From NCBI GenBank assembly GCA_023362775.1, contig JALMGJ010000016.1:3022001-3086000 (forward strand): a stretch of 64,000 nucleotides of DNA, read 5' to 3'. The notes beneath the pieces were generated by a model, which was not told where the DNA came from, searched no databases, and saw nothing but the letters and a program-made list of their open reading frames with translations. A program made the translations under genes and the position numbers. The stretch comes from Charina bottae. Taxonomy: Eukaryota; Chordata; Lepidosauria; Squamata; Charinaidae. Shown piece after piece: positions 10,145-20,909 of the stretch. How positions within the stretch are numbered: the first letter of the stretch is position 1; each line of letters starts with the position of its first letter.

Positions 10145-11515
10145 ACGCTCTCGCTCTCCAAGGCCGGGGCCACCTGCAGCCGCCCACACCTCGCGCAGAG
10201 CCCGCGGGGCTCTCTGCCGCTCCCTTCGACGGAGGAGGGACCGGCGTGCCTTGGGAGCTGCTGCTGGCGGCATGTCTGGGCGAGGCGCGTGGGCGGAGCT
10301 GCCCGTCTGGCACTTGGGTGCTCCCGAGCCTCTTCCCTTCTCCCTCGCCACGTTCGGGCGTTGAGGCCAGGCAAAGCCGGGCGGTCGCGCAGGGGCGAGG
10401 CGAGGAGTCCCCATCCTGCACCTACAGCCACATCCGTCTGTTCCCGGCCTCTCTCCCCATGTCCGGCGGGTGCCCATGCCAGAATCCCCGTGACCCGGAG
10501 GCAGCGACTGCTCGGAGGGCCCCAGCGAGAAGAGGTGCGTGATCCCCGGTGGATCCCTTCGAGGGGCTGCGAGGCTTCCCCGCTTTCCTCCCAAGGAGGC
10601 CTCAATGGCGCACCCTCCCGCCCCATCAATCCCCCCACCCCGCCGTTGGGCGTCAGAGGCTGAAAGGATGTGGCAGGAACGGCCCTGGAAAGCGGGGCCT
10701 GCGGAGTGCCACCTTTGGGGAGGAGGGTCCAGCCGGCGAGCAATGGCAGCGCCGGAGTTTTCGCCGGAGCGGCTGGCGCGCTGGCTGGCCGAGGCATCCA
10801 GGCGCTGGGCAAGGGCGCGGGCCCGGGACGCGAGCAACCCGCCTTGGCGCTCCTGGAGAAGCGGCTGCGGGAGGCCCGCCGGGTGCACCCTCCTGCCCCA
10901 TCAATCCCCCCCACCCGCCATTTGGCGCCCTCTCCCCCCACTAACCCGAGCCCTGCGGCGGCTGGGGGAAGCCGAGCCAGGCGGGGGTGCAGCGGGGCCC
11001 AGCGGCGCGCTGAGGGTGAAGAGCCACCTGCTCTCCCCTTGGCCGCCTCCGGTCGCTACAGTCGCCCCACCGGAACGGAGCCTGGCTTGGCTCCCCCGGC
11101 CACCGCAGGGCTCGGGTTAGCGGGGGGAGAGGACGCCGAATGGCGGGTTGGGGGGGTGCACCCGGCGGTACCGCAGGGACCCTCCGGAGAGGCGGCTCGA
11201 AAGCAGTTTCGGGGTGGTTGTTTTTTAAGCGGGCCTGTGCGGTGGCTGCTTTTCTCTCCCCACAGACAGCGCGGGCGGGCGGGTCCTCTGGAAGGAGGCC
11301 GGCCGGAGTTCTGCTTGCAGCGGACGAGTTGCTGCTGGGCCGAGCAGATGCTTTTGAGACCTAACGGCGGTGTTACATCGGGACCGAGTCCGGCCTATCC
11401 CCGGTCTGTGTCGTGTTAATGCCGCCCCCTTTCCCACCTGGGAGGCCAGCTTGCAGCGCAAACGGCAGTCGCTTACTGAGCGAGTGCATTTTAAAATCTG
11501 CTTAACCCCCCTCCC
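10145..11515 (+). repeat. Foldback arm 1 of hAT copy 2
   Basis: Paired anchors sum to about 23617 along the whole arm: 10240 with 13376, 10650 with 12968, 11306-11340 with 12281-12313, and 11420-11515 with 12100-12196. Arm identity looks very high apart from small indels, such as extra bases around 10172-10218. Confidence 0.88.
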
Positions 11516-12099
11516 CCCCGCACCCCCCCACCCCGCCGTTTGGCGTCCTCTCCCCCCGCTAACCCGAGCCCTGCGGTGGCCAGGGGAGCCAAGCCAGGCT
11601 CCGTTCCGGCGGGGCGACTGTAGCGACCGGAGGCGGCAAAGGGGAGAGCAGGCGGCTCTTCGCCCTCAGCACGCCGCTGGGCCCCGCTGCACCCCCGCCT
11701 GGCTCGGCTTCCCCCGGCCACCGCAGGGCTCGGGTTAGTGGGGTGAGAGGGCGCCGAACGGCGGGGTGGGGGGTGCACCCAGCGGGACCGCAGGGACCCT
11801 CCAGAGAAGCGGCTCGAAAGCGGTTTCGGGGTGGTTGTTTTTTAAGCGGGCCTGTGTGGTGGCTGCTTTTCTCTCCCCACAGACAGCGCGGGGTTTCCAG
11901 GGGAGGAGCGCCTGGCAATTAAGTGATAGGGAAGGAGGAACGAAATGGGGCGTGTGGCTTGTGTGTAGCGATTCTGCCCATCCCACGAGGTTTCTCCAAC
12001 TTGAATGGCCTTCTGTCATTAAGGGCAGCTTCTCCCTTTTACGCAAGACTGAAACTGCGCTTTTCCGGCCTTCCTTTTTCAAAGAGGGAGAAGTGCGGG
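11516..12099. repeat. Central spacer of the foldback, with an additional inverted duplicate
   Basis: The spacer is not unique. 11525-11600 is inverse to, and 11735-11890 a direct repeat of, segments near 11118-11280. 11890-12099 is less GC-rich and appears unique. This implies at least two rounds of inversion and duplication. Confidence 0.75.
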
Positions 12100-13430
12100 G
12101 GGGGGAGGGGGGTTAAGCAGATTTTAAAATGCACTCGCTCAGTAAGCGACTGCCGTTTGCGCTGCAAGCTGGCCTCCCAGGTGGGAAAGGGGGCGGCATT
12201 AACGCGACACAGACCGGGGATAGGCCGGACTCGGTCCCGATGTAACACCACCGTTAGGTCTCAAAAGCATCTGCTCAGCCCAGCAGCAACTCGTCCGCTG
12301 CAAGCAGAACTCCGGCCGGCCTCCTTCCAGAGGACCCGCCCGCCCGCGCTGTCTGTGGGGAGAGAAAAGCAGCCACCGCACAGGCCCGCTTAAAAAACAA
12401 CCACCCCGAAACCGCTTTCGAGCTGCCTCTCCGGAGGGTCCCTGTGGTCCCGCCGGGTGCACCCCCCCACCCCGCCATTCGGCATCCTCTCCCCCCGCTA
12501 ACCCGAGCCCTGTGGTGGCCGGGGGAGCAAAGCCAGGCTCCGTTCCGGCGGGGCGACTGTAGCGACCGGAGGCGGCCAAGGGGAGAGCAGGCGGCTCTTC
12601 ACCCTCAGCGCGCCGCTGGGCCCCGCTGCACCCCCGCCTGGCTCAGCTTCCCCCGGCCGCCGCAGGGCTCGGGTTAGCGGGGGGAGAGGGCGCCGAATGG
12701 CGGGGTGGGGGGATTGATGGGGCGGGAGGGTGCACCCGGCAGGCCTCCTGCGGCCGCTTCTCCAGGAGCGCCAAGGCGGGTTGCTCGCGTCCCGGGCCCG
12801 CGCCCTTGCCCAGCGCCTGGATGGCTTGGCCAGCCAGCGCGCCAGCCGCTCCAGCGAAAACTCCGGCGCCGCCATTGCTCGCCGGCTGGACCCTCCTCCC
12901 CAAAGGTGGCGCTCCGCAGGCCCCGCTTTCCAGGGCCGTTCCTGCCACATCCTTTCAGCCTCTGACGCCCAACGGCGGGGTGGGGGGATTGATGGGGCGG
13001 GAGGTTGTGCCGTCAAGGCCTCCTTGGGAGGAAAGCGGGGAAGCCCCGCGGCCCCTCGAAGGGATCCACCGGGGATCACGCGCCTCTTCTCGCTGGGGCC
13101 CTCCGAGCAGTCGCTGCCTCCGGGTCGCGGGGATTCTGGCATGGGCACCCGCCAGACATGGGGAGAGAGGCCGGGAATGGACGGATGTGGCGGTAGGCGC
13201 AGGAGCGGGACTCCTCGCCTCGCCCCTGCGTAACCGCCCGGCTTTGCCTGGCCTCAACGCCCGAACGTGGCGAGGGAGAAGGGAAGAGGCTCAGGAGCGC
13301 CCAAGTGCCAGATGGGCAGCTCCGCCCGTGCGCCTCGCCCAGACATGCTGCCAGCAGCAGCTCCCAAGGCACGCCGGTCCCTCCTCCGTCGAAGGGAGCG
13401 GCAGAGAGGGTGGCCCCGGCCTTGGAGAGC
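12100..13430 (-). repeat. Foldback arm 2 of hAT copy 2
   Basis: Inverse complement of 10145-11515, see that entry for anchors. Confidence 0.88.
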
Positions 13431-13524
13431 TGGGGTGCAGGGGGACGGGAGCGTCGCCAGCAGCCCGCGAGGACCGGCCATGGAAGGTGAGCGAGGACCG
13501 GGGTGGCCGGCCAAGCGCAGCACA

Positions 13525-13680
13525 GCCCTTCCATGCGATTGGATCCCACCCCCAAACCCCGCCCCTTCCACGCGATTGGATCCCGCCCCCAAACCCCGCC
13601 CCCTTCCATGCGATTGGCTCCTGCCTGCAAACCTCGCCCCCTTCCACGCGATTGGCCCCCGCCCGCAAACCCCACCCCCT
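13525..13680 (+). repeat. Short tandem repeat, about 36-bp units x4-5
   Basis: Units of the form CCTTCCACGCGATTGG followed by MTCCCGCCCCCAAACCCCGCC-like sequence recur near 13527, 13564, 13603 and 13637. The same motif sits just inside both ends of copy 1 (2167-2210 and 4200-4300), so it belongs to the family's subterminal region, a likely transposase-binding zone. Confidence 0.8.
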
Positions 13681-13753
13681 GGCTCTCGAGCATTTCAAAA
13701 TGTGCACGAGCATGTCAAAATGGCTCCCGGCATAAAAAGTTTGCCGACCCCTG

Positions 13754-13761
13754 GGCTATGC
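13754..13761. repeat. 8-bp target-site duplication of hAT copy 2 (right)
   Basis: GGCTATGC, exact partner of 10005-10012. Confidence 0.92.
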
Positions 13762-14729
13762 TAACTAAAACATATGGATTTTGCAGTGTTAAACATCCTG
13801 AAGATACTGAGAGTATCTGTGCTCCTCATAGCTCATTATTTTATGTGGCAATGACATGTTTTCATGGATTTGTTTTCATACATTTCATACAAAAGAATGT
13901 GTGAGAAATAGTGGTATATATTCTTATTTTGTTTGGTGTAAATTATGTAGAACCAATGAAGTAGTAAAGTACATTTAGACAGGAACAGCATCTAAATGAA
14001 GAAAAGAGTGTCGGAAAGGAACCACACGTACCTAAGGGATTAAAAACATAACATCAGTATGTTTGAGGGAACCTATTGGCCAATTCTCCAGAGAGGGGAT
14101 GGGTTTTTCTATTTTGATCTTTTCTATAGTTGATTTTTCTTCATTAGAGTTGTGCAGCTACTTTTAATTAATGAGAAGAATAGTATAAGAATCAAGGCTT
14201 AATCACCAGGATCATTGGCTTGCATTAAACTGTGCCATTTAAGAGGTTTAGAGAATTAACAATGAATGCAAATGCTTTTCATTTGACATGATTTATTTTT
14301 TGTCATATAAATACTTTTGGAATATCCCCCCCCCCCCCATCATATGCTATGTTTGTTATGCATACTGGCAACTATTCCAGCCTAAGAGCCAGTGACAGAA
14401 ACTAAATGTGTGTCTCCTGGTATACAGTATCTTAAATCCTGCTTTTTAGACTGGTTATCCATTGGTGCAACATAGTTCATCATGCATGATGTTCCAGTAG
14501 GATTTTTTTGTTGTTACTGGCCATGGACTACTGGGAAGGCATTATGAAACATCTAGCTTGCCTCAATATATAACAGGCAGTTCTTGGCTTAGTGGTTTAT
14601 GAGTTGCACAGGCTGGAACATATGATGCAGTGATGTTCTAGGACCAGCATGAATGCTTTGCAAAATCCAAAATCATGAACTATTTTTTAAAAGTGAGTCT
14701 TCATATTCCTTCTTGGTCAGATCAGTACA
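13762..14729. other. Spacer without recognised features
   Basis: AT-rich. It contains a C11 run at 14328-14338 and no coding signal. Confidence 0.45.
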
Positions 14730-14737
14730 TTCTATCG

Positions 14738-14826
14738 CAGTGTTTCTCATTCTCAGCAACTATAAGACATGTGGACTTCAACTCCCAGAATTCCCCAGCC
14801 AGCATAGCTTGAGTTGCGAAACACTG
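14738..14826. mobile_element. hAT MITE, 89 bp
   Basis: Begins CAGTGTTTCTCATTCTCAGC and ends GTTGCGAAACACTG, with the core phrase GGACTTCAACTCCCAGAATT common in lizard MITEs. Flanks TTCTATCG (14730-14737) and TTCTATAA (14827-14834) look like a decayed 8-bp duplication. Same family as 45430-45539. Confidence 0.85.
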
Positions 14827-14834
14827 TTCTATAA

Positions 14835-15796
14835 TATCACCAGTCTAGTCTATGGCTTTGAGATTTTCTATGGCTTCGAGATCTTCTATCCAAGGACTAA
14901 CCAGGCCAATCCTGTTTTGCTTTTTCAAAACACTGTTGTGACTTTAAGATAATATCTCCCAATATAGAAACAACATCATTTTCTTCTTCTCCATTACTTA
15001 TCCAACCTGCATCTTGTCCTTCCTCAAACAACTTTACACAAACCCTCTGAGGTAGATTAGGCTTAAAGGTGGCAACTCTTCTATGTCTGAAAGCGAATTC
15101 TGTAGCTGGAGTGCAAAGCGATAGAATTCAAATTTTTAAAGTCAAAGCCCTATATTGTTTCACAGAATGTAGCATATTTGGCAATATACTCTGCAGTTGC
15201 TAGAAATCATACTGAGTGTAACAATTATTGTTACATCTTGACTTGCCATAATTACTAGGATTTTTTTTTGGGTAATTATCACTTTTTATTAATTTGTCCT
15301 TCATTTGTATGCACCACTTCAGTTATTTTCGTCAAGAAGGCAGCTATCGGTCATTACACAAACATAATGCTACATTTCTTCCCAATTTTAGCTTGCTCAG
15401 CCATCTCTCCATTACAATTGCCTCCAGGCAGAACTTGTCAGTTTTCACTTTAATTTTAAGACTTTTATGAAAGATCACCTTAATTATAAGTTTCTTGGCA
15501 TAGCATTTATGTTATCATTCAATATGACTGATGTGTGTTTCCAAGATGTTGCCAATGCCAAACTATATTTTCAAAAGTATATTCAATTTACTGTTTACTC
15601 TTTAGAGAACCAAAACATGAAATATTACAAGTGAGGCAATTTTGAAGTTTATTTTTTAAGGATAAGGATGATCACCTGTTCCATCATGCCAGTATTACCA
15701 TTTGTACCAGAAATAGTGCAGCATTTATTTCTGATTATAATTCTGATCTCACTGTTTCATTTATATTACTTTTGCATACAACTTTTCATAGTACAT
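14835..15796. other. Spacer without recognised features
   Basis: AT-rich, no supported gene or repeat. Confidence 0.45.
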
Positions 15797-15881
15797 CTTT
15801 TCTTTCTTTCTTTCTTTCTTTCTTTCTTTCATTCATTCATTCATTCATTCATTCATTCATTCATTCATTCATTCATTCATT
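15797..15881. repeat. (TTTC)n then (ATTC)n microsatellite
   Basis: Two adjoining tetranucleotide runs differing at one position, suggesting a point change followed by expansion. Confidence 0.97.
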
Positions 15882-17139
15882 ACTGCTCAACTCTGAAATG
15901 GCTCTGGAAGCTCACAATGTAGGATTTTTTTTAAAAGGATGGATTTTTTTAAAGGATTTTTTTAAAGGATGAACAATTTGCTTGGACTTTTGAAAGCAGG
16001 ACAACTGTACACAAGAAAAAAAAAGCAAGAACCAAGCCTCCTTGCTCTAAGACTGTCCTTTGTCAGGACCTGAAATGCTTTGATGTATTGTTTCCATGTC
16101 TGATTTTGTCATGGCTGGAATGGGCTGTATAGGAAAAATCTATGGGGATGCATAGGATGAATATTCCTCCTCTATCTTTAAGAAATTTGACAAAATGCTG
16201 GACTTGAACAGCATTTGTTGTTATCATTCCTTTTCCTCCACTAATCTTGATTAAAGATGGGAACCAGGAACCTTCTAAACAGCTCAGAAGCTGAACGGGT
16301 AAATAGGGATAATATAAATGAGACAGGATTAGTTGAATTACATTGTTGATTTTTTTTTTTTTTACAAGTGAGCAGTTATGTGAGGCTGTGAAGCCTAGGA
16401 CTCTATTGACAGCCTGAAGATCAAGGTCTGCTTAGGCCAGACTTCAAGTCTATCAAGGTCCACCATGTTCTATATGTTGTTGCACAGAATTTTGCAATGC
16501 TGTACATAATGGCAGGGTTCTCATCTGAAAGTAGTCAAGAAGTGTAAAAATGCACAAGTGTGGAGTAATAAGATCATTACAAGCTTCTCTGTAAAATGGG
16601 CAGTAGAGGGAGACACTGGTTATAGTTTCAACCTGCCCAATGACACATGGGTACCGTCTCTATGCCATAAGAAGTTTCTTATGTCTGCTTTCAAGACTGC
16701 CAAGGGGAGGGTATGGCACCAAGCCAAAATAAAAGCCCTTTTATGGCTTGGAATTTCCAACTGTTGCAGATCAGGAAGGGAGGAGACAATGCACTGAAGT
16801 CTTTCTGAATTGAAGAAGCTTGGAGCACTGCTCAAACCTGTCTGTCACTCTATGTAAACTATCCTTTGTTTGATGAGGAGTTTTGCTTGATCTTATCCCA
16901 TAGCCAATAAAGTGCCCAAGGCTGAAGTTTTATATCACAGAGTTCTTTTCAATGAGGACTGGTAATTATTCTGCAAGGTCAGAGGGGACAAGCCATAAGC
17001 ACACACAAATTCAAGAATCAAAGCATGGAAATTTTACTGAAAATATGTGGGTAAGAATAAAGGGAATGAGAAACAAAAATAATTGTCGGAATTTATTCTA
17101 AGCTACCTTGGCAGGAAGAAAATATGGATGAATTCTCAC
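15882..17139. other. Spacer without recognised features
   Basis: Contains several T and A homopolymers. A short frame at 16558-16797 has no recognisable domain. An AATAAA-bearing stretch near 16906 could belong to an old LTR but no ends were found. Confidence 0.4.
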
Positions 17140-18245
17140 TATGTCAGATGACCAATCTGACCAGTCCTACAAAGAGGCATATGATAATGATAATGGGTGA
17201 TTTCCATTATCCTAACATCTGCTGAAAATCTAACTCTGCAAAGAGTTAGAGAGCTAATAAATTTTTGCCTTCTCTTGCTGACAACTTCATTTGTCAGAAA
17301 GTGGGGGGAAGAGCTGTCCTGGATCTAATTCTCACCAACAGTATAGTGATAAAACTTGATTATGTCCAGAAGCGAGCAAAAAAGACAAAGAAACATACAG
17401 AGATACCAACAGGGAGGAATTAGTTGTAGAAGTGAAGATAACTGGTATCTTGAAGGAAAGTGATCATGTTATTCTTGAATTCATGACAGGAAGAACTGAG
17501 AAGAGTATATTTGTATACTAGACTTCAGAATAATGGATTTTGATGAACTCCAGTGGAATATGGTCAGATCAAGGGGCTTCAAATCCTCAGAAAGAATTGT
17601 ATCCATGAAGGATGGGGAATCCTACAAAATGAGATATACAAAATACAGTCACAAACCATTCCTACAAGAAGGAAAAATGGGAGAAATCTAAAGAGTACTC
17701 TATGGATACACACAGAGCTCTCTAAACTGCTAAAGAGAAGATGGAACATGTATTTGGAAATGAAAGGAGAGGCACATAAAGAAGAATACAAGATAGACTC
17801 CAGAAACTCTAAAAAATGGTTCAGAAAGGCTAACATTCAGAATAATCTGAGGCTTGTGAGAGTAACCAAAAACAACAAAAAAGGGTTCTTTGGATATATT
17901 AGAAATAAAAGGAAAACAGAAGAGGATAAAGATCATTGCAAAGAAAAGGCAATAGGTGATGGGTAGAAGGCAGAAATTTGTAACTTCTATTTTGCATCTA
18001 TCTTCTCTCAGAAGGGAACTCATTTCAGAAAGGGGAAGAAGGATGACCCAGGAAACAACAAACTATTGCTTTGATGGCTATAGTGGACAAGGTCCTCAAA
18101 CAGATTAAACAGTAAGTTTTTGAGCACTTGGAAGGGCATGCTACAATTAATGGAAACCAACATTGAGTGTCACAAGCAAATTATTCCCCTCTAACTTTAT
18201 TTCCTTTTTTGATAGAGTTATTAACTTATCTAGCACATTGGTATA
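17140..18245 (+). mobile_element. CR1 LINE, endonuclease/RT-proximal piece
   Basis: Degenerate CR1 ORF2. Around 17190-17350 it reads through IMGDFHYPN...IC and GRAVLDLILTN, the end of the AP-endonuclease domain. The longer frame 17553-17966 covers the linker region with NKKGFFGYIRNKRKTEED. 18180-18245 reads ISFFDRVINL, the start of the RT core. Many stops interrupt it. The next CR1 residues (DQGNAID, DIVYLDIS) reappear at 20155-20177 and 21929, so the piece is continuous with those once nested insertions are ignored. Confidence 0.8.
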
Positions 18246-18290
18246 TACAGTCTATCTTCCCTTAAGCACTCAGAGTGATAAAGATGTCTG

Positions 18291-18318
18291 TTATCTGTAT
18301 CTGTATCTGTATCTGTAT
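18291..18318. repeat. (TATCTG)n short run
   Basis: Four to five hexanucleotide units. Confidence 0.9.
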
Positions 18319-18494
18319 CCCATATACAAGGTTTTACCTGATTTCCAGCACTACTCCTTGAGGGAGGGGCAGAATTTCCCTTTTTTTACCCAAGGTATAT
18401 CCTGTGTGGTGTTTTCAGTTACATTGGCCACCAGGAGATCAATATAACATCTGTGTATCACTTTTTCTGAGAATCTAAGGAAAATAGCTCAATA

Positions 18495-19127
18495 CAATGG
18501 CATTTGTGTGAGAAGGCCAAAACATTCTGGGATCAAATATGTGTCAATATACAAAAGATTCTTCAACTGGACTTACAAAAAAAAAAAAAAAAAACAGAAC
18601 TGTTTCTCTTGGGACTGATGGAGAAACAGCTTGAGCAACAGCATGGGACTTTGCTTTTATATATGATTACAGCAGCAAGACTTTTATATGCACAAAGATG
18701 AAAAGATCCACAAATCCCTACAGTGGAGGATTGGATTATTAAACAGATGGAATTGGCCCAAATGGCCAAGTTAACAACGTTGATAAGAGAAAATACCGTT
18801 TCTGGATTTGTTTCTAGTTGGCAACCACTTTTAGACTATTTGCTCGTGTCAGAAAAAAATAAAGTTTTAATTTTGGGTTTTGATGATTAAAAGGTTTGAT
18901 TTTATAGAAATAATGTTACTAAGGTTTAACTAATGGTAAGAGATTATATTTGTAATTGCATTTATTGGAGAAAGTCAGAAGTCACTTTCTTTTCTACTTT
19001 TTTCTAACTTTGCACTTTTATAGTTCCTCTTTTTTCTTTAGTTCTATATTCTGTCTTTTCTATACTCTATATTTTGTGTTTTAAGTATCCTTTGAAAAAT
19101 AATAAAGTTATTTTATATATATAAAAA
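18495..19127 (+). mobile_element. L1 LINE 3' end
   Basis: Reads the C-terminus of L1 ORF2 (CEKAKTFWDQI, ELFLLGLMEK, LLYMITAARLLYAQR), broken by an A17 tract at 18578-18595, followed by an AT-rich 3' UTR ending in AATAATAAAGTT near 19100. An inverse copy of the same segment is at 27241-27827. 5'-truncated and inactive. It lies within the interval that separates two CR1 pieces. Confidence 0.82.
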
Positions 19128-19140
19128 AAGAGAATCAAAG

Positions 19141-19913
19141 GAAAGGTGGTCTGGCCCTACTGGATTTCTTGGTGGCTTTCAATATTATTGACCAGGGTAT
19201 CCTTCTGGACCAGCTTCAGTGGTTACGATTGGGGGCACAGTTTTGCAGTGTTTTTTCTCCTTCCTCCATGGCTAGTTCCATTCAATGTTGGTGGGGAGGG
19301 AGGGGTCCACCTCTAGGCCTCTCTTATGTGGGGTGCCTCAGGATTCTGATCTCTCCCTTCTCCTATTTAACATCTACATGAGGCCATTGCGTGAGGTCAT
19401 TCAAGGGCATGGGGTATGATATCCTCAGTATGCAGATGAGTTACACATCTCCACCCCATGCTGGGTAGGTGATATTATTCAGGTGCTTACCTAATGCCTA
19501 CAGGATGTGAGGGCTGGGATGGGGAGGAACTAGCTTGACTTCAATACTGGCAAAATGGAGTGGATTTTGGTCTTTGATCCTCTGGGATCCAGTGAGTTGT
19601 CATCCTTGACAGGGTAGCATTCCTCCAGACTGAGTTGGTGTGCAGTTTGGGGGTCCCCACCCTATTAGCCTTTCAGAGGACTATGAAAACCTGGCTCTTC
19701 ACCAGGTTTTGGGCCAGGATAGAAGTGTGCTCAACAAATTAAGAGCATGGGGTGTCTATGTGATGTTGCAGCGCTGAACTTGGGATAAGAATTATTGGTG
19801 TGGGGTTTGTTTGTTTTATTTATTCTGCTTTTATTTAATATTATTGTGAGCCACCTAGGATGATCTTGTAGAAGACAGGTGGCCATATACGTTTTTAAAT
19901 AAATACATAAATA
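19141..19913 (+). mobile_element. L2 LINE 3' portion, degenerate
   Basis: The sequence reads ALLDFLVAFNIIDQGILLDQL (motif A), then GCLRILISPFSYLTSTW-like motif B and PQYADE (motif C region) across frame changes. It ends with CCACCTAGGATGATCTTGTAG and TTTTTAAATAAATA, the L2-type tail. RT is destroyed by several frameshifts. Confidence 0.78.
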
Positions 19914-20177
19914 AAATATACAATTCTGATATATTCTATATATACCTTCCTGTAAATGAGTGCCAGAACCTAGATAGCTCCTAAAACTAATGCACTGTAG
20001 TAATCTATAGTTTAATGGTCCATGAGTTCAATTCCCAGTAGAGGGTTTGAGCCCCATAGAATAACATCTGCCTATGTATGTCCAATGATTCCTAATAAGG
20101 CTGAAACTGGTCATATACTGCCTCCTGTTGGTCAATGCAATATTTACTACCTAAATAGATCAAGGAAATGCCATAGA
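19914..20177 (+). other. Spacer, ending in a short CR1 piece
   Basis: Mostly unrecognised. The last 20-25 bp (about 20155-20177) read DQGNAID and join CR1 sequence at 21929 if the Penelope element is removed. The last 12 bases are its target duplication. Confidence 0.55.
20166..20177. repeat. 12-bp target-site duplication of the Penelope element (left)
   Basis: AAATGCCATAGA, repeated exactly at 21929-21940. Confidence 0.9.
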
Positions 20178-20224
20178 ATGGCTGTTGTGGGTCTTCCGGG
20201 CTGTGTGGCCGTGTTCTGGAAGTT

Positions 20225-20283
20225 GTGGTTCCTAACGTTTCGCCAGCATCTGTGGCCAGCATCTTCAGAGGGCAGGAGCACAG
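20225..20283 (-). ncRNA. Hammerhead ribozyme motif in Penelope 3' repeat
   Basis: On the minus strand CTGAAGA (20268-20262) and GAAAC (20241-20237) bracket a stem II GCTGGC/GCTGGC with two G-U wobbles. A two-base stem III (AC/GT) and predicted cleavage between 20234 and 20233 follow. Stem I pairs CCT before the core with AGG after the cleavage site. All core nucleotides are intact. Confidence 0.7.
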
Positions 20284-20341
20284 ATAGAAGCAAAATCTCT
20301 GTGCCTAGGTAGGGTGGCAATGTTCTATTTATAGAGCTAAA

Positions 20342-20905
20342 TTATAGGAGATTAGGTGGGGTTTTTTGTTGTGTTGAAATGTTAACGAGTGGCTGATGAG
20401 CGTGATTAGCATGTTCATTGTGAGAAGTATTCCCATGTCCTGGTGGTTGGACTGAGTTCGTTGACCTTTTGCAGGCTGTGTTTTTCAGGACTGGTAGCCA
20501 GGTTTTGCTAATTTTTAAACTTTCTTCTTTTTTATTGTAACTGTGCTGGTGTTTGTGAATTTCAATGGCTTCTCTGTATAATCTGGTGTAGTGGCTTTTG
20601 GTGTTGTCCAGTATTTCTGTGTTTTCAAATAGGATTTTGTGTCCCGTTTGCTTGAGAGCATGTTCAGCTACTGAAGATTTTTCTGGTTGCTGTAGTCTGC
20701 AGTGTCTTTCATGTTCTTTTATCCTGGTGTGAATGCTTCGTTTTGTGGTTCCGATGTATACTTGTCCACAGCTGCATGGTATGCGGTATACTCCTGCAGC
20801 GGTGCGGGGGTCCCTTTTGTCTTTTGCTGATTTTAGCATTTGTTGTATTTTTCTGGTGGGTCTGAAGACTGTTTGAAAGTTGTGTTTTTCCATCAGTTTT
20901 CCCAT
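20342..20905 (-). pseudogene. Penelope GIY-YIG endonuclease domain
   Basis: About 187 codons open on the minus strand. The first half holds the connecting region (NFQTVFRPTRKIQQML), then the nuclease: GVYRIPCSCGQVYIG is the GIY-YIG signature with CxC, followed by TKRSIHTRIKEHERHC where the conserved arginine lies, and AEHALKQTGHKI with the family histidine. The frame ends normally near the 3' repeat. It is called a pseudogene only because it is separated from the RT by a frameshift at the G7 run 20951-20957. The nuclease itself shows no lesion I can see. Confidence 0.85.
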
Positions 20906-20909
20906 GCGG

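Larger units (their letters stand above)
10013..13753. mobile_element. GC-rich non-autonomous hAT element, copy 2 (giant foldback cargo)
   Basis: Same termini as the element at 2083-4426 (CAAGGGTCGG... and ...GACCCCTG) and a perfect 8-bp duplication (GGCTATGC). The 3.74-kb interior is unrelated in layout to copy 1. It is a near-palindrome with arms of roughly 1.4 kb and a spacer of about 580 bp, extremely CpG-rich. No transposase domain is visible. Overlapping frames on both strands, up to 309 codons, are Pro/Arg/Ala-rich composition artefacts. Near the right end a 36-bp motif with CCACGCGATTGG is repeated. A fragment at 13470-13492 resembles a first exon and splice donor (see findings). Structure is seen directly; the origin of the cargo is inference. 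Confidence 0.9.

Noticed and set aside
10089..13764. Many frames of 100-309 codons in the second hAT element
   Set aside because: Stop-poor GC-rich DNA. The same peptides appear on both strands because the region is a palindrome. No homologous domain is seen.
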